Source: Streptomyces sp. CB02009 (GTDB lineage: Bacteria > Actinomycetota > Actinomycetes > Streptomycetales > Streptomycetaceae). Taken from it: DNA of 64,000 nt. How positions within the stretch are numbered: the stretch's first letter is position 1; each line of letters opens with the position of its first letter. Positions 32,392 through 40,408 of this stretch are shown piece after piece. The DNA lies in the NCBI RefSeq assembly GCF_001905825.1, contig NZ_LIVV01000001.1, positions 351,299 to 415,298 on the forward strand. Direction: 5' to 3'. The translations under genes were made by a program, and so were the position numbers. The notes beneath the pieces were generated by a model. That model saw nothing but the letters and a program-made list of their open reading frames with translations, searched no databases and was not told the DNA's origin.

Positions 32392-34737
32392 TCATGCCGC
32401 CAGGGCCGCCCGCACCTCGCCCGCCAGGGCGAAGGGGTCGCCCGTGGGCGTCGTCGGGTAGCGCTGGTGGCCGCGCGCCCAGGCGTCGTCCCGCGCGAAC
32501 CAGTCGACGGCGACCGGGGCCGTGCCGGTCACCAGCGCACGGTCGAGACTCGCGAAGTAGGCGGCCCAGCGCGGCGCGTAGACGTCCTGGACGAGGCCGG
32601 ACCACTCACGGTTGGCGTAGTCGCGCAGACCGCCCGTCTCGCTCGGGCCCCTGCCGGCCCAGGTGGTGAGGATCGAGCGGGCGTCGTACTCCAGCCCGTC
32701 CCGTTCCTCCGGGTCGGCGCCCCAGGCCCGCGCGTCGGCCAGCCAGGGACCGAGCAGGAACCGTTCGTCGGAGCCGACGAGCCGCCCCAGCAGCTCCTCG
32801 TGCCCCTGCCACTCCCGCACCAGCGCCCGGAAGCCCGTCAGGTCCTCGGCGTCGTAGGCCGCCTTGATGCGCGGCAGCAGGACCCGGCTGCGGTTGGTGA
32901 GCGCCTGGCGCGCCACGTCCACGAGGTCGAAGCGGTACGCGTCCGTGGTCCGCAGCCGGGGCGCCACCTGGAGCAGTTCCGCGAGCGCCCGCTCGACCGT
33001 CGCGGCGTCGTACCGCATGGCCTTCGGGCTCCACTTCGCGGCGGTCGCGGCCGTCAGAGCGGGCCGGGCGGCGAAGAGGCTGTCCTGCGGCTCGCTCCAG
33101 GTCCCGGACGCCATGCTGTACGGGCCGAGGCGCAGCTGCTCCCACGCGGCCGCCGCATGGGGATCCGCACCGCCGTAGCGCCGGGCGGCGTACTCGGCGA
33201 ACCAGCTCTTCCGGTCGACCGGACCCGGCTGCCAGGCGAGTTCGGTGAAGAGGTCGAACGCGGCGGGGCTCGCGCCGGTCGCCTCGGGGAGGTACGCGAT
33301 CCCGCGCAGCGCGCTGTCCCGCTTGCCGAGCCAGGCGTGGAACCGGTCCGCCCACGCGCCGGTGTTGGCGCCGATGCTGGTGTGGCCGCCGAAGTTGGGG
33401 ATCGTGCCGAAGGCGTACGGCGTGCCGCCCCACTGGGTCTCGCGGTCGAGCCCGTCGTACCGGTCGGAGAGCCCGTCGACGATCAGGACCCGGCGGCGGT
33501 CGACGCCGCTCAGGAGCGCCGGGGTGGGGTTGTTCTGCCAGCCGAGCATGACCCAGACAGCGCCGGGACGCGCGGTGTCCAGGGCCCGCTGGACGGCCCC
33601 GGCGGCGGCCGCGACGTCGACCCCGCCCGCGACCCCGCCCTCGTGCAGCAGGTCCATCTTGAACATGTCGCTCGCACCGAACCGCTCCTGCTGGAAGCGG
33701 TAGTAGGAGGCGGCGAGCCGGGCGAAGACGGGCCCGGTCGGATCCAGCCAGTCGGGCCGGGCGAAGCCCACCCACGTGCCCTGCGGAACGGTGACCGCCC
33801 CGGCGTTCCGCGCGGCGAAGCCGGCCGGCACGGTGCCGAAGAAGCCCGGCAGCACGGGCGTCATCCCGAGCGAGCGGAGGTGGCCGGCGATCCGCCCGCC
33901 GAGCGCCGCCCGGGCCTCGACGAGCTGTTCGGAGACGGGCCCGCCGAACCCCGACAGGTTCTGCAGCAGCCACCAGCCCTGATGGGCCGGGGCGGGGATC
34001 CAGGCGCGCAGTTCCGCCGCGCTGTAGCCGAACTCCTGCAGGGCCCGGTAGTACGGGTACTCGGCCCCGGTCGGTACGAACACCTCGTTCACGCCGTGGA
34101 GCGCCATCAGGTCGATGTCGTGCCGGTAGGACGCGAAGTCGCGGTAGGCGCCCGAGTACCCCTCGTCGGTGTCGTTCAGGGCGTAGCGGTGGGGCACGGA
34201 GGCCGACCGGGTGAGGGGCGTGGCGACCGCGGGGAGCGTGTCGGGCAGCCGGCCGACACTGGAGCCGGGCCATCCCAGGTCGACCCCGGCGATCCGCTCC
34301 AGGTACCAGCCGACGCCGGTGAGGAGCGTGGCGGGGGAGGTGCCGCGGACCTCGATCGCCCCGGCCGTGCCCGAGACGGTGAAGGAGTCGCCCGAGGCGG
34401 GTTCCGCGACCGGCAGCAGGGTGAACTGCGAGGCGTGGGAGGGCAGCAGGCGCTCCAGGCTCGCCCGGGCGGGCGCGGGGTCGAAGAGGGCGGACGAGGC
34501 GTCGGCGGCGGACGCCCGGGCGCCGGAGCCCGGCGTGACCGACCCGGCGCCTGGCGTGACCGACCCGGCGTCTGGCGTGCCCGACCCGGCGGACGCGTGC
34601 CGTGGGCCGGGGGCGGGCGTGGCCGCCTGCGCGGTGGCCCCCGCCAGCGGCACCGCGGGCGCGCTCGCCGCCGCCACGGCGGCGAACACCGTGGTGACGA
34701 GGACGGCACGGCATCGAAGGATCAGGCGGCGGCCCAT
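32392..34737 (-). CDS. secreted alpha-N-acetylglucosaminidase (GH89)
   Basis: A 781-residue exported enzyme like NAGLU, removing terminal alpha-linked N-acetylglucosamine. A signal peptide (MGRRLILRCRAVLVTTVFA, then Ala-rich) is followed by a Ser/Gly-rich stretch with GSVTPGAGSVTPGSGA repeats. The N-terminal NAGLU domain has FTVSGTAGAIEVRGTSPATLLTGVGWYLE, the barrel has MALHGVNEVFVPTGAEYPYY, WIPAPAHQGWWLLQNLSGFG and FKMDLLHEGG, and the helical C-terminal domain ends the protein. ATG 34737 is the start (GGGAG upstream); a frame extends further but is non-coding in character. First gene of the glycan island. Length fits the family. Confidence 0.9.
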   Translation of the reverse strand: MGRRLILRCRAVLVTTVFAAVAAASAPAVPLAGATAQAATPAPGPRHASAGSGTPDAGSVTPGAGSVTPGSGARASAADASSALFDPAPARASLERLLPSHASQFTLLPVAEPASGDSFTVSGTAGAIEVRGTSPATLLTGVGWYLERIAGVDLGWPGSSVGRLPDTLPAVATPLTRSASVPHRYALNDTDEGYSGAYRDFASYRHDIDLMALHGVNEVFVPTGAEYPYYRALQEFGYSAAELRAWIPAPAHQGWWLLQNLSGFGGPVSEQLVEARAALGGRIAGHLRSLGMTPVLPGFFGTVPAGFAARNAGAVTVPQGTWVGFARPDWLDPTGPVFARLAASYYRFQQERFGASDMFKMDLLHEGGVAGGVDVAAAAGAVQRALDTARPGAVWVMLGWQNNPTPALLSGVDRRRVLIVDGLSDRYDGLDRETQWGGTPYAFGTIPNFGGHTSIGANTGAWADRFHAWLGKRDSALRGIAYLPEATGASPAAFDLFTELAWQPGPVDRKSWFAEYAARRYGGADPHAAAAWEQLRLGPYSMASGTWSEPQDSLFAARPALTAATAAKWSPKAMRYDAATVERALAELLQVAPRLRTTDAYRFDLVDVARQALTNRSRVLLPRIKAAYDAEDLTGFRALVREWQGHEELLGRLVGSDERFLLGPWLADARAWGADPEERDGLEYDARSILTTWAGRGPSETGGLRDYANREWSGLVQDVYAPRWAAYFASLDRALVTGTAPVAVDWFARDDAWARGHQRYPTTPTGDPFALAGEVRAALAA

Positions 34738-35056
34738 CTGGCTCCCTGCTGCGGGTCGAGCGGAACGGCGGGGCGTGCTTCGGGAGGTCCGGCCGACGAA
34801 GCCTAGCGACACCGCGGCCGGCCGTGCCGCGGGCGCGCGCTTCCGACGGGGTGCGGGGGCGTCGGCGGCACCGGACGGCCGGGGGCGTGGGGGAGTTCCT
34901 GCCATGTACGGATGATCGTTCGGGGGCGCCGGGCGCGCATGCGGATACCGCCGCCCGGGGGGCGGCGGTATCCGGGCACCGCGTGGACGCGAGGCCCCCG
35001 CGTCCCCCGGCACGGTGTGTCCGGGGAACGCGGGGGCGGGATGCCCTGGGGGACCG
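34738..35056. other. 319-base region with two hairpins downstream of ThuA gene
   Basis: GGATACCGCCGCCC (34943-34956) pairs perfectly with 34960-34973 around a 3-base loop, and a second, long stem pairs 34994-35010 with 35021-35037 with one mismatch. Both lie after the ThuA-ricin stop on the minus strand and could end its transcript. The rest must hold the GH89 promoter. Confidence 0.6.
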
Positions 35057-36322
35057 TCAGGGCGTCGCGGTGGGGCGGAAGCTCTGCGCCGGGGATCCGT
35101 CGCAGGGGCGTTGGACGAGGGCGGCGCCGACCGCGCCCGTGCCGGTGGTGGCGAGGCACTTGCCGCTGTGGCGGGCGACGAAGTGGTACCGGCCGGAGGG
35201 CTCGGCCACCGGGAGCCACTGCTGGTTGGTGCCGCCTCCGTAGGCCCACAGCTGCAGGGGCGCCCCGTCGGCCGTCGACCGGTCCGTGACGTCGACCGAC
35301 TGCTGGGGGGCGGTGCGGACGCCGATCCGGGTGTGGCCGTCGCTCGTCGGGGTGAGGCGGAACTGCTGGGCCCGGGTTCCGTTGCAGGTGTACTGCTGGA
35401 CGGGTGTGCCGTCGGCCGTGCCCGCCGCCCTGACGTCGACGCACAGGCCGTTCGCCTCGGCGGTGAGGGTGTACCAGGAGTCCCCGGGGAACGGGTCGGG
35501 CGGGGCGGTGCCGGCGCCCGCCAGCCAGCGGAGGCCGTCGAGGAGGAGACGGTTCTGGGTGGGGCTGGCGAAGGTGGAGGAGAGCCGGGTGCCGGTGGAG
35601 TAGTTCATGGCGTTGTGGCCGAAGTTCGCGTACAGCATCCGGTACTGCGTGTTGGTCCACACGAGCGGGTAGTCACCGCTGTACCAGGACTGGTTCGGGT
35701 CGGTGCCCAGCGGGAAGCTGACCGGGTCGACCGAGGCGAGCACCTTGATCGACGGGTTGGACCGCAGGTTGTTCGACCAGCTGTACCACTCGCTGACGGC
35801 GGTGGTCCACGTCGTGGGCAGACCGGCCGCGGCCGGGTGGGAGCCGTTCTCCGTACGGACGACGGCGGTGGTCGGCCCCCAGGTGTTGGAGCGGAAGTTC
35901 CCGCTGCCCAGGAACTGGTTGTAATACCAGTTCCAGCCGGCGGCGTTCGTCGTGAACGCCGAGACGTGGAAGCCGAGCCAGCCGCCGCCGTTGCGCATGT
36001 ACCGCTCGAATCCCGCGCGTTGGGCGGCGCTCTGCGGGGCGTCGTCGAGGAAGAGGACGACGTCGTACGCGTCGACGCCGCCGTTGGCCAGCAGGTTCCA
36101 GTCGGTGGTCGTCGTGTAGGAGAAGTTCTGGCCGGCGGCCGTCCGGGCGAACCAGTCGTCGGCCTCCTTCACGAAGTCGATGTGGGCGGCGTCCCAGGTG
36201 CCGTTGGAGAACGCGATGACACGGAAGTCGGGTGCTGTCGGGGCGGCCTGGGCGGGTCCGACGGCACCGAGGCCGAGGACGAGGGCCATCAGGCCGAGGA
36301 GCCGTATCAGGTGTCGTCTCAT
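35057..36322 (-). CDS. secreted ThuA-like protein with ricin-type lectin domain
   Basis: A 421-residue exported protein. Signal peptide MRRHLIRLLGLMALVLGLG with cleavage near AQAAPTA. Residues 30-275 are a ThuA/TRP type glutamine-amidotransferase-like fold (FRVIAFSNGTWDAAH, YDVVLFLDDA, GGGWLGFHVSAF), a domain linked to trehalose and sugar utilisation. Residues 290-420 are a ricin B lectin with three repeats (GLCVDVRAAGTADGTPVQQ, QSVDVTDRSTADGAPLQLW, GKCLATTGTGAVGAALVQ). Start overlaps the upstream beta-helix gene stop (ATGA), so the two form an operon. Enzyme activity is not established for this group; a polysaccharide target is likely. Confidence 0.87.
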   Translation of the reverse strand: MRRHLIRLLGLMALVLGLGAVGPAQAAPTAPDFRVIAFSNGTWDAAHIDFVKEADDWFARTAAGQNFSYTTTTDWNLLANGGVDAYDVVLFLDDAPQSAAQRAGFERYMRNGGGWLGFHVSAFTTNAAGWNWYYNQFLGSGNFRSNTWGPTTAVVRTENGSHPAAAGLPTTWTTAVSEWYSWSNNLRSNPSIKVLASVDPVSFPLGTDPNQSWYSGDYPLVWTNTQYRMLYANFGHNAMNYSTGTRLSSTFASPTQNRLLLDGLRWLAGAGTAPPDPFPGDSWYTLTAEANGLCVDVRAAGTADGTPVQQYTCNGTRAQQFRLTPTSDGHTRIGVRTAPQQSVDVTDRSTADGAPLQLWAYGGGTNQQWLPVAEPSGRYHFVARHSGKCLATTGTGAVGAALVQRPCDGSPAQSFRPTATP

Positions 36323-38619
36323 GGGTGGCTCACCAGGTTCGCCACGTTGGTGGAGGAGTTGGACGGGCCGCCGCGGTCGTTGACGACGTGCCGGATGGTG
36401 CCGGTCCCGCCGAGGGAGACGGTCACCATGCTCCGGAAGCGCACGTCGGGCCGGACGGGGGCCTCGATGGCGTGCTCGGCGGCGACGCCCGGGTTGACGT
36501 TGAAGTAGCAGTAGCTGCCGAGTCCGTAGGCCTGGTGGCTGGTGACCGAGTCGGCGACCTTGTAGGCGGCGTAGCCCTGGGTCGAACCGTTCATCCAGGC
36601 GGCCTGGTTGGGCGGGTCGTACGGCATCTCGTTCTGGTAGAAGTACGTCCGGCCGCGGTTGCCGTTCCAGACGGTCTGGTGCTTCTGGTAGTGCTCGACG
36701 AACAGGCCGTACATGGTGACGTCGTCGCCGTTGACGACGAGGCCGGTGTCGGCCGTGTTGGTGTTCCAGCCGACGCCCGTGCCGTGGTCCGCGCGCCAGA
36801 CCCACAGGTGGTCGCCGATGACGTGGTCGCTGTTGACGACCAGGCTGGTGGTGGCCTTGCCGACGGCCGCGCCGCCGACGCGGAAGTACACGTCGTGGAG
36901 CGAGGTCGGGTCGGCCGCGTGGGAGGCGGACGATCCGGCGGGACCGAGCTCGAGCAGGGTCGGCGAGTTGACCGTGCCGGCGTCGAAGAGGACACCGGCG
37001 ATCTTGACGCCGTCGACGTCGGCCACGGTCATCGCGGTGATGCCGTGGTCGGGGACGAAGGTGGCGAGGCCGAGGCCGAGGACCACGGTGCCGGGGCGGG
37101 TGACCCGGAGGGTCTGGTCGAGGTGGTACACGCCGGGGGTGACCAGGAGGTCCTTGCCCGCGGCGAGGGCGGCGTTGATCTGGGCCGCGGTCGCGCCCGG
37201 CTTCACCACGTGGAAGCGGTCGATGGGCAGCTGGGTCGCGGCGGGAGCACCGCCGGCCGCCCAGGTGGTGCCCGTGGAGTCGGTGCGCGGGGCGGGCACG
37301 ACGACCTTGTAGGCCCCGGTGGCGTCCACCGTGAGAAACGGCTTCTCGCGGACGACGGGGGAGCGGTCCACGGTCGTGTGGGGCGGGTTGGGGAAGCTGG
37401 TGCCGGGGACGCCCTGGCTGCCGACGAAGACCATGTTCCAGTTCGACCCCGTCCAGGAGCCGAGCTGGGAGTTGCGGGTCAGCCACTGCTGCTGGGTGCC
37501 GGAGCGGACCTGGCCGTCGATCTTGGTGTCGGCCATGAAGCCGCCGCTGGACCAGCCGCCGTCGCTCAGTTCGAGGTTGCCGCGGACGTGCATCCGGCGG
37601 TACGCCGAGGCCTGGGACACGGCCCAGCGGTCGGTGCCGCCGGTCGGGGTGACGGAGAGGTTCTCGGCGCCGCGCCAGAAGTTCTGGGTCGCGTTCTGCG
37701 GCGGGAACCAGTCGGCCTCCACGTGCACGGCGCCGTTGATCGTCACGGAGTCGGGCGACGGGCCGAGACCGAGGACCTGAGTGTAGAAGCCGACGTTGAC
37801 ATCGTTGTTGTACGTGCCCGGCTTGAACAGGACGGCGTACCGCTCCGGCCCGAACTGGTTGGTCTCCTGGCGCCGGAAGATGGTGTCCAGTCGGCCCTGG
37901 ACGGTCGCCGAGGGCATCGACGGGTCGAGGACGACGACGTTCGGCCCGAGGTCGACGCCGCTGGGCGCGGTGCCGACCGGCGTCACCTGGAAGCGCTGGG
38001 CCGCCGTGCCGTTGCAGGTGTACTGGACGAGCCGCACGCTGTCGGCAGTGGACGCGGCGGGGACGTCCAGGCACTTCCCGCTGTTGCGGTTGACGAGGTG
38101 GAAGGCGCCGCCCCCCTCGTCGACGGCCCGCCACTGCTGGTTGAGGCCTCCGCCGTAGGTCCACAGGTGGACGGCGGCGTTGTCGGCGGTGGAGACGTCG
38201 CTGACGTCGACCACCTGGGCGGAGTCGTCGCGGGCGCCGATCCGGACGTGGCCGTCCGAGGTCGGTGCGACGGTCCACTGCTGGGCGGTGGTCCCGTTGC
38301 ACGCGTACTGCTGGACTGCGGTGCCGTTGGCGGTCGCGGCGGCGCGGGCGTCGAGGCACTTGCCGCTGCCGGCGTTCACGAAGGTGACGGTGCCGGTGGG
38401 GATCTCGGCCGCGGCGGCCTCCGCCCCGGTGGGGGAGACGGCGGCGGCGGGCGATCCGGGGGAGACGGCGGCGGCGGGCGATCCGGGGGAGAGGGCGACG
38501 AGGGCCGAGCAGAGCACCGCGCCGGTGGCCAGGACCGCCGCGAGGCGCCGGGGTCGTGGGCGGGCGCGGGCAGGACGCCGGGGTGCGGCGCCCCGCGGCG
38601 GGGAGGTGGGGGCGGACAT
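36319..38619 (-). CDS. secreted ricin-lectin plus right-handed beta-helix protein
   Basis: A 766-residue exported protein. The signal region contains an in-frame 27-bp DNA duplication that repeats SPGSPAAAV. Residues 75-200 are a ricin-type lectin (GSGKCLDARAAATANGTAVQQ and two further copies). Residues 210-766 form a parallel beta-helix of the pectate-lyase/GH55 kind: PGTYNNDVNVGFYTQVLGLG, LVTPGVYHLDQTLRVTRPG, VKIAGVLFDAG and GVGWNTNTADTGLVVNGDDV. Catalytic residues cannot be assigned, so hydrolase versus lyase is open. Coupled to the ThuA-ricin gene by a 4-base overlap. Confidence 0.82.
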   Translation of the reverse strand: MSAPTSPPRGAAPRRPARARPRPRRLAAVLATGAVLCSALVALSPGSPAAAVSPGSPAAAVSPTGAEAAAAEIPTGTVTFVNAGSGKCLDARAAATANGTAVQQYACNGTTAQQWTVAPTSDGHVRIGARDDSAQVVDVSDVSTADNAAVHLWTYGGGLNQQWRAVDEGGGAFHLVNRNSGKCLDVPAASTADSVRLVQYTCNGTAAQRFQVTPVGTAPSGVDLGPNVVVLDPSMPSATVQGRLDTIFRRQETNQFGPERYAVLFKPGTYNNDVNVGFYTQVLGLGPSPDSVTINGAVHVEADWFPPQNATQNFWRGAENLSVTPTGGTDRWAVSQASAYRRMHVRGNLELSDGGWSSGGFMADTKIDGQVRSGTQQQWLTRNSQLGSWTGSNWNMVFVGSQGVPGTSFPNPPHTTVDRSPVVREKPFLTVDATGAYKVVVPAPRTDSTGTTWAAGGAPAATQLPIDRFHVVKPGATAAQINAALAAGKDLLVTPGVYHLDQTLRVTRPGTVVLGLGLATFVPDHGITAMTVADVDGVKIAGVLFDAGTVNSPTLLELGPAGSSASHAADPTSLHDVYFRVGGAAVGKATTSLVVNSDHVIGDHLWVWRADHGTGVGWNTNTADTGLVVNGDDVTMYGLFVEHYQKHQTVWNGNRGRTYFYQNEMPYDPPNQAAWMNGSTQGYAAYKVADSVTSHQAYGLGSYCYFNVNPGVAAEHAIEAPVRPDVRFRSMVTVSLGGTGTIRHVVNDRGGPSNSSTNVANLVSHP
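38431..38484. repeat. 27-bp in-frame tandem duplication
   Basis: Two perfect 27-bp copies (38431-38457, 38458-38484), each starting GGGGGAGACGGCGGCGG, within the beta-helix gene. The repeat adds nine residues to the signal-peptide C-region. Confidence 0.9.
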
Positions 38620-38674
38620 GGATCTCCTTGGTGGGGACGGGAGGGGGGTACGGAGGGGGGCCCGGGGCGTGCGT

Positions 38675-38803
38675 CAGCCGTTGCAGGCCGCGAGGAACGG
38701 GGCCCGTGGGTGTGCGTCAGCCGTTGCAGGCCGCGAGGAACGGGGCCCGTGGGTGTGCGTCAGCCGTTGTAGGCCGCGAGGATCCGGGTGAACTCCCAGG
38801 CCT
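38675..38803. repeat. 43-bp tandem repeats from the 3' end of the chitinase gene
   Basis: CAGCCGTTG recurs at 38675, 38718 and 38761, period 43. The rightmost copy is the true 3' end of the chitinase gene (stop codon included); the other two lie outside it, downstream. They reproduce the end of the coding sequence with its stop. Confidence 0.92.
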
Positions 38804-40127
38804 GCTGCCCGATTCCGGAGCAGGTGTCGGCGCCGCCGCCGGTGCAGGGCCGGTCGCGGTTGACGGACCAGAAGGTCAGCCGGGCCAGGTGCCGCTGCTG
38901 GGCGTAGGCGAGGATCGTGCGGAAGTCCGCCTGGGTGATGGTCTCGCCCACGTCCGTGACGCCGTTCATCGAGGAGATGCCGGTGTGGCGGTAGGCCTGG
39001 TCGTCGCTGTAGCCGTACGCGTTCTTCACCGCGGTCTTGAGTCCCTCGGCCGCGCGGACGGTCAGGGCGCCCATGTTCTGTCCGTTGCCGCCGAAGTTGA
39101 ACGGCATGATGGTCCAGCTGTCGACGGTGAGACCGGCCGCGGCGGCGCGGTTGACGAGGCTGGTGTCGGGTCCGTTCTGGCCGGTCCCGAAGGTGACGTA
39201 CACCTTCAGGCCGGGGTTGTTCGCCTTGACCGTCTTCAGGGCGTCGACCGTGCGCTGCTGGACGGTGGGGCTGTCGTAGGCGGCGGCCTCGATGTCGATG
39301 TCGATGGCCTTGAGGCCGTACGCGTTGATGACCTTCTGATATGCGGCGGCGAGTTCGCCCGCGCTGGAGCAGGAGCTCTCCAGCTTGTTGCCGCTCCAGC
39401 CGCCGAAGGACGGTATGACGTCGCCGCCGGCCGCCCGGACCGTGTTGACCGTCTGCTGGTCGACGCCGCCGACGAGGGGGCGCCCGCCGTCCCACTGCGG
39501 GTTGCAGTAGCCGTTGCTGAGGACGAAGGCGAGCGTGAACCACTTGACGCCGGTGGCGTTCATGACGGTGGTGGGGCTGGGCGGGCTGCCCCAGCCGTTG
39601 TAGAGGTACGGCGCGACCGCCATGTTCCCGCCCGGGGCGGGTCCGGTGCCGCCGGCCGGAGGCGCCGTCCACTTCTGGTTGGCGGCGCCGGTGCACGTCC
39701 AGATCTGCAGCCGGGTGCCGTTGGCCGAGCTGTTGCCCGTGGCGTCGAGGCACTTGTCGGCCTGCGGGTTGACGAGGTCGCGGGCCGCGGTGACGGTCCA
39801 GCGCTGCGCGGCGGAGCCGTTGCAGTCCCAGAGCTGGACCGTCGTTCCGGAGGCCGTACCGCCCGAGGTCACGTCCAGGCACTTGCCGAGGGCCTTGACG
39901 GTGCCGTCGGCGCCCACGTCCCAGGTCTGGGCGGCGGTGTCGTTGCAGTCGTAGAGCTGGACGGGGGTGCCGTTCGCGGGGTTGGCCCCCGCGACGTCGA
40001 CGCACTTGCCGGCGATGCCGGTGATCCGGCCGGCGGCGGCCTCCGCGGGGGCGTCGGTGGCGACGGTGAGGCCGCCGGCGGCGAGGGCGAGGGCGGCCGC
40101 CGTGAGGGGCAGACGGGTCCGGTGCAT
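38760..40127 (-). CDS. secreted ricin-type lectin plus GH18 chitinase
   Basis: A 455-residue exported chitinase. Signal peptide MHRTRLPLTAAALALAAGG. Residues 35-155 form a ricin-type domain (GKCVDVAGANPANGTPVQL, GKCLDVTSGGTASGTTVQLW, DKCLDATGNSSANGTRLQIW). Residues 165-455 are a GH18 barrel: catalytic D276-I-D278-I-E280 in AIDIDIEAAAY, with DVIPSFGGWSG and SWTIMPFNFGG. E280 is the acid/base. It hydrolyses beta-1,4 GlcNAc polymers. A promoter and a TGGTTCAGACCT element like those of Streptomyces chitinase genes lie about 130 bases upstream. Confidence 0.93.
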   Translation of the reverse strand: MHRTRLPLTAAALALAAGGLTVATDAPAEAAAGRITGIAGKCVDVAGANPANGTPVQLYDCNDTAAQTWDVGADGTVKALGKCLDVTSGGTASGTTVQLWDCNGSAAQRWTVTAARDLVNPQADKCLDATGNSSANGTRLQIWTCTGAANQKWTAPPAGGTGPAPGGNMAVAPYLYNGWGSPPSPTTVMNATGVKWFTLAFVLSNGYCNPQWDGGRPLVGGVDQQTVNTVRAAGGDVIPSFGGWSGNKLESSCSSAGELAAAYQKVINAYGLKAIDIDIEAAAYDSPTVQQRTVDALKTVKANNPGLKVYVTFGTGQNGPDTSLVNRAAAAGLTVDSWTIMPFNFGGNGQNMGALTVRAAEGLKTAVKNAYGYSDDQAYRHTGISSMNGVTDVGETITQADFRTILAYAQQRHLARLTFWSVNRDRPCTGGGADTCSGIGQQAWEFTRILAAYNG

Positions 40128-40254
40128 GTGGGGGTCCTCTCGGGTGGGGGAGGGTCCGGCGGTGGGCGGGGCCGGGCGGCGGCGCCTCCGGCGGATCCAC
40201 CGGGTCGACCAGGCTGTTCAAGGACATGAACGCCGTTCCACTTTCTGAGCGGCA

Positions 40255-40283
40255 AAAGTAAAGGTCTGAACCAGAGGCGTCAA
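40255..40283 (-). promoter_or_regulatory. chitinase promoter with chi-type repeat
   Basis: On the minus strand, TTGACG (40283-40278), a 17-base spacer and TACTTT (40260-40255) form a good -35/-10 pair. The spacer contains TGGTTCAGACCT (40273-40262), which resembles the 12-bp repeat in Streptomyces chitinase promoters (consensus about TGGTCCAGACCT). I see only one clear copy. Confidence 0.65.
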
Positions 40284-40315
40284 GGGTTCGCGCATTCAGG
40301 CCTTGAACGCACAAC

Positions 40316-40353
40316 GCCCCCGACAGGAACCCGAGTTGGGTTTTGTCGGGGGC
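40316..40353 (-). terminator. terminator after the UDG-ART gene
   Basis: GCCCCCGACA (40316-40325) pairs with TGTCGGGGGC (40344-40353), and inner AACCC (40328-40332) with GGGTT (40338-40342). The hairpin lies 56 bases downstream of the UDG-ART stop and upstream of the chitinase promoter. Confidence 0.8.
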
Positions 40354-40408
40354 TGGTGTGAAGTGTTGACGGCACGCCAGGACACCGGGCCGCCGGGGCA
40401 TCAGGCCG

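Noticed and set aside
31654..34806. 1050-codon plus-strand open frame opposite GH89
   Set aside because: Same reason: it shadows an enzyme with clear motifs; high GC keeps antisense frames open.
36232..38772. 846-codon plus-strand open frame opposite the beta-helix gene
   Set aside because: Gly/Val/Asp-rich shadow without domains.
38675..38803. CRISPR or attachment-site repeat
   Set aside because: Contiguous copies of a gene end; no spacers, integrase or tRNA.
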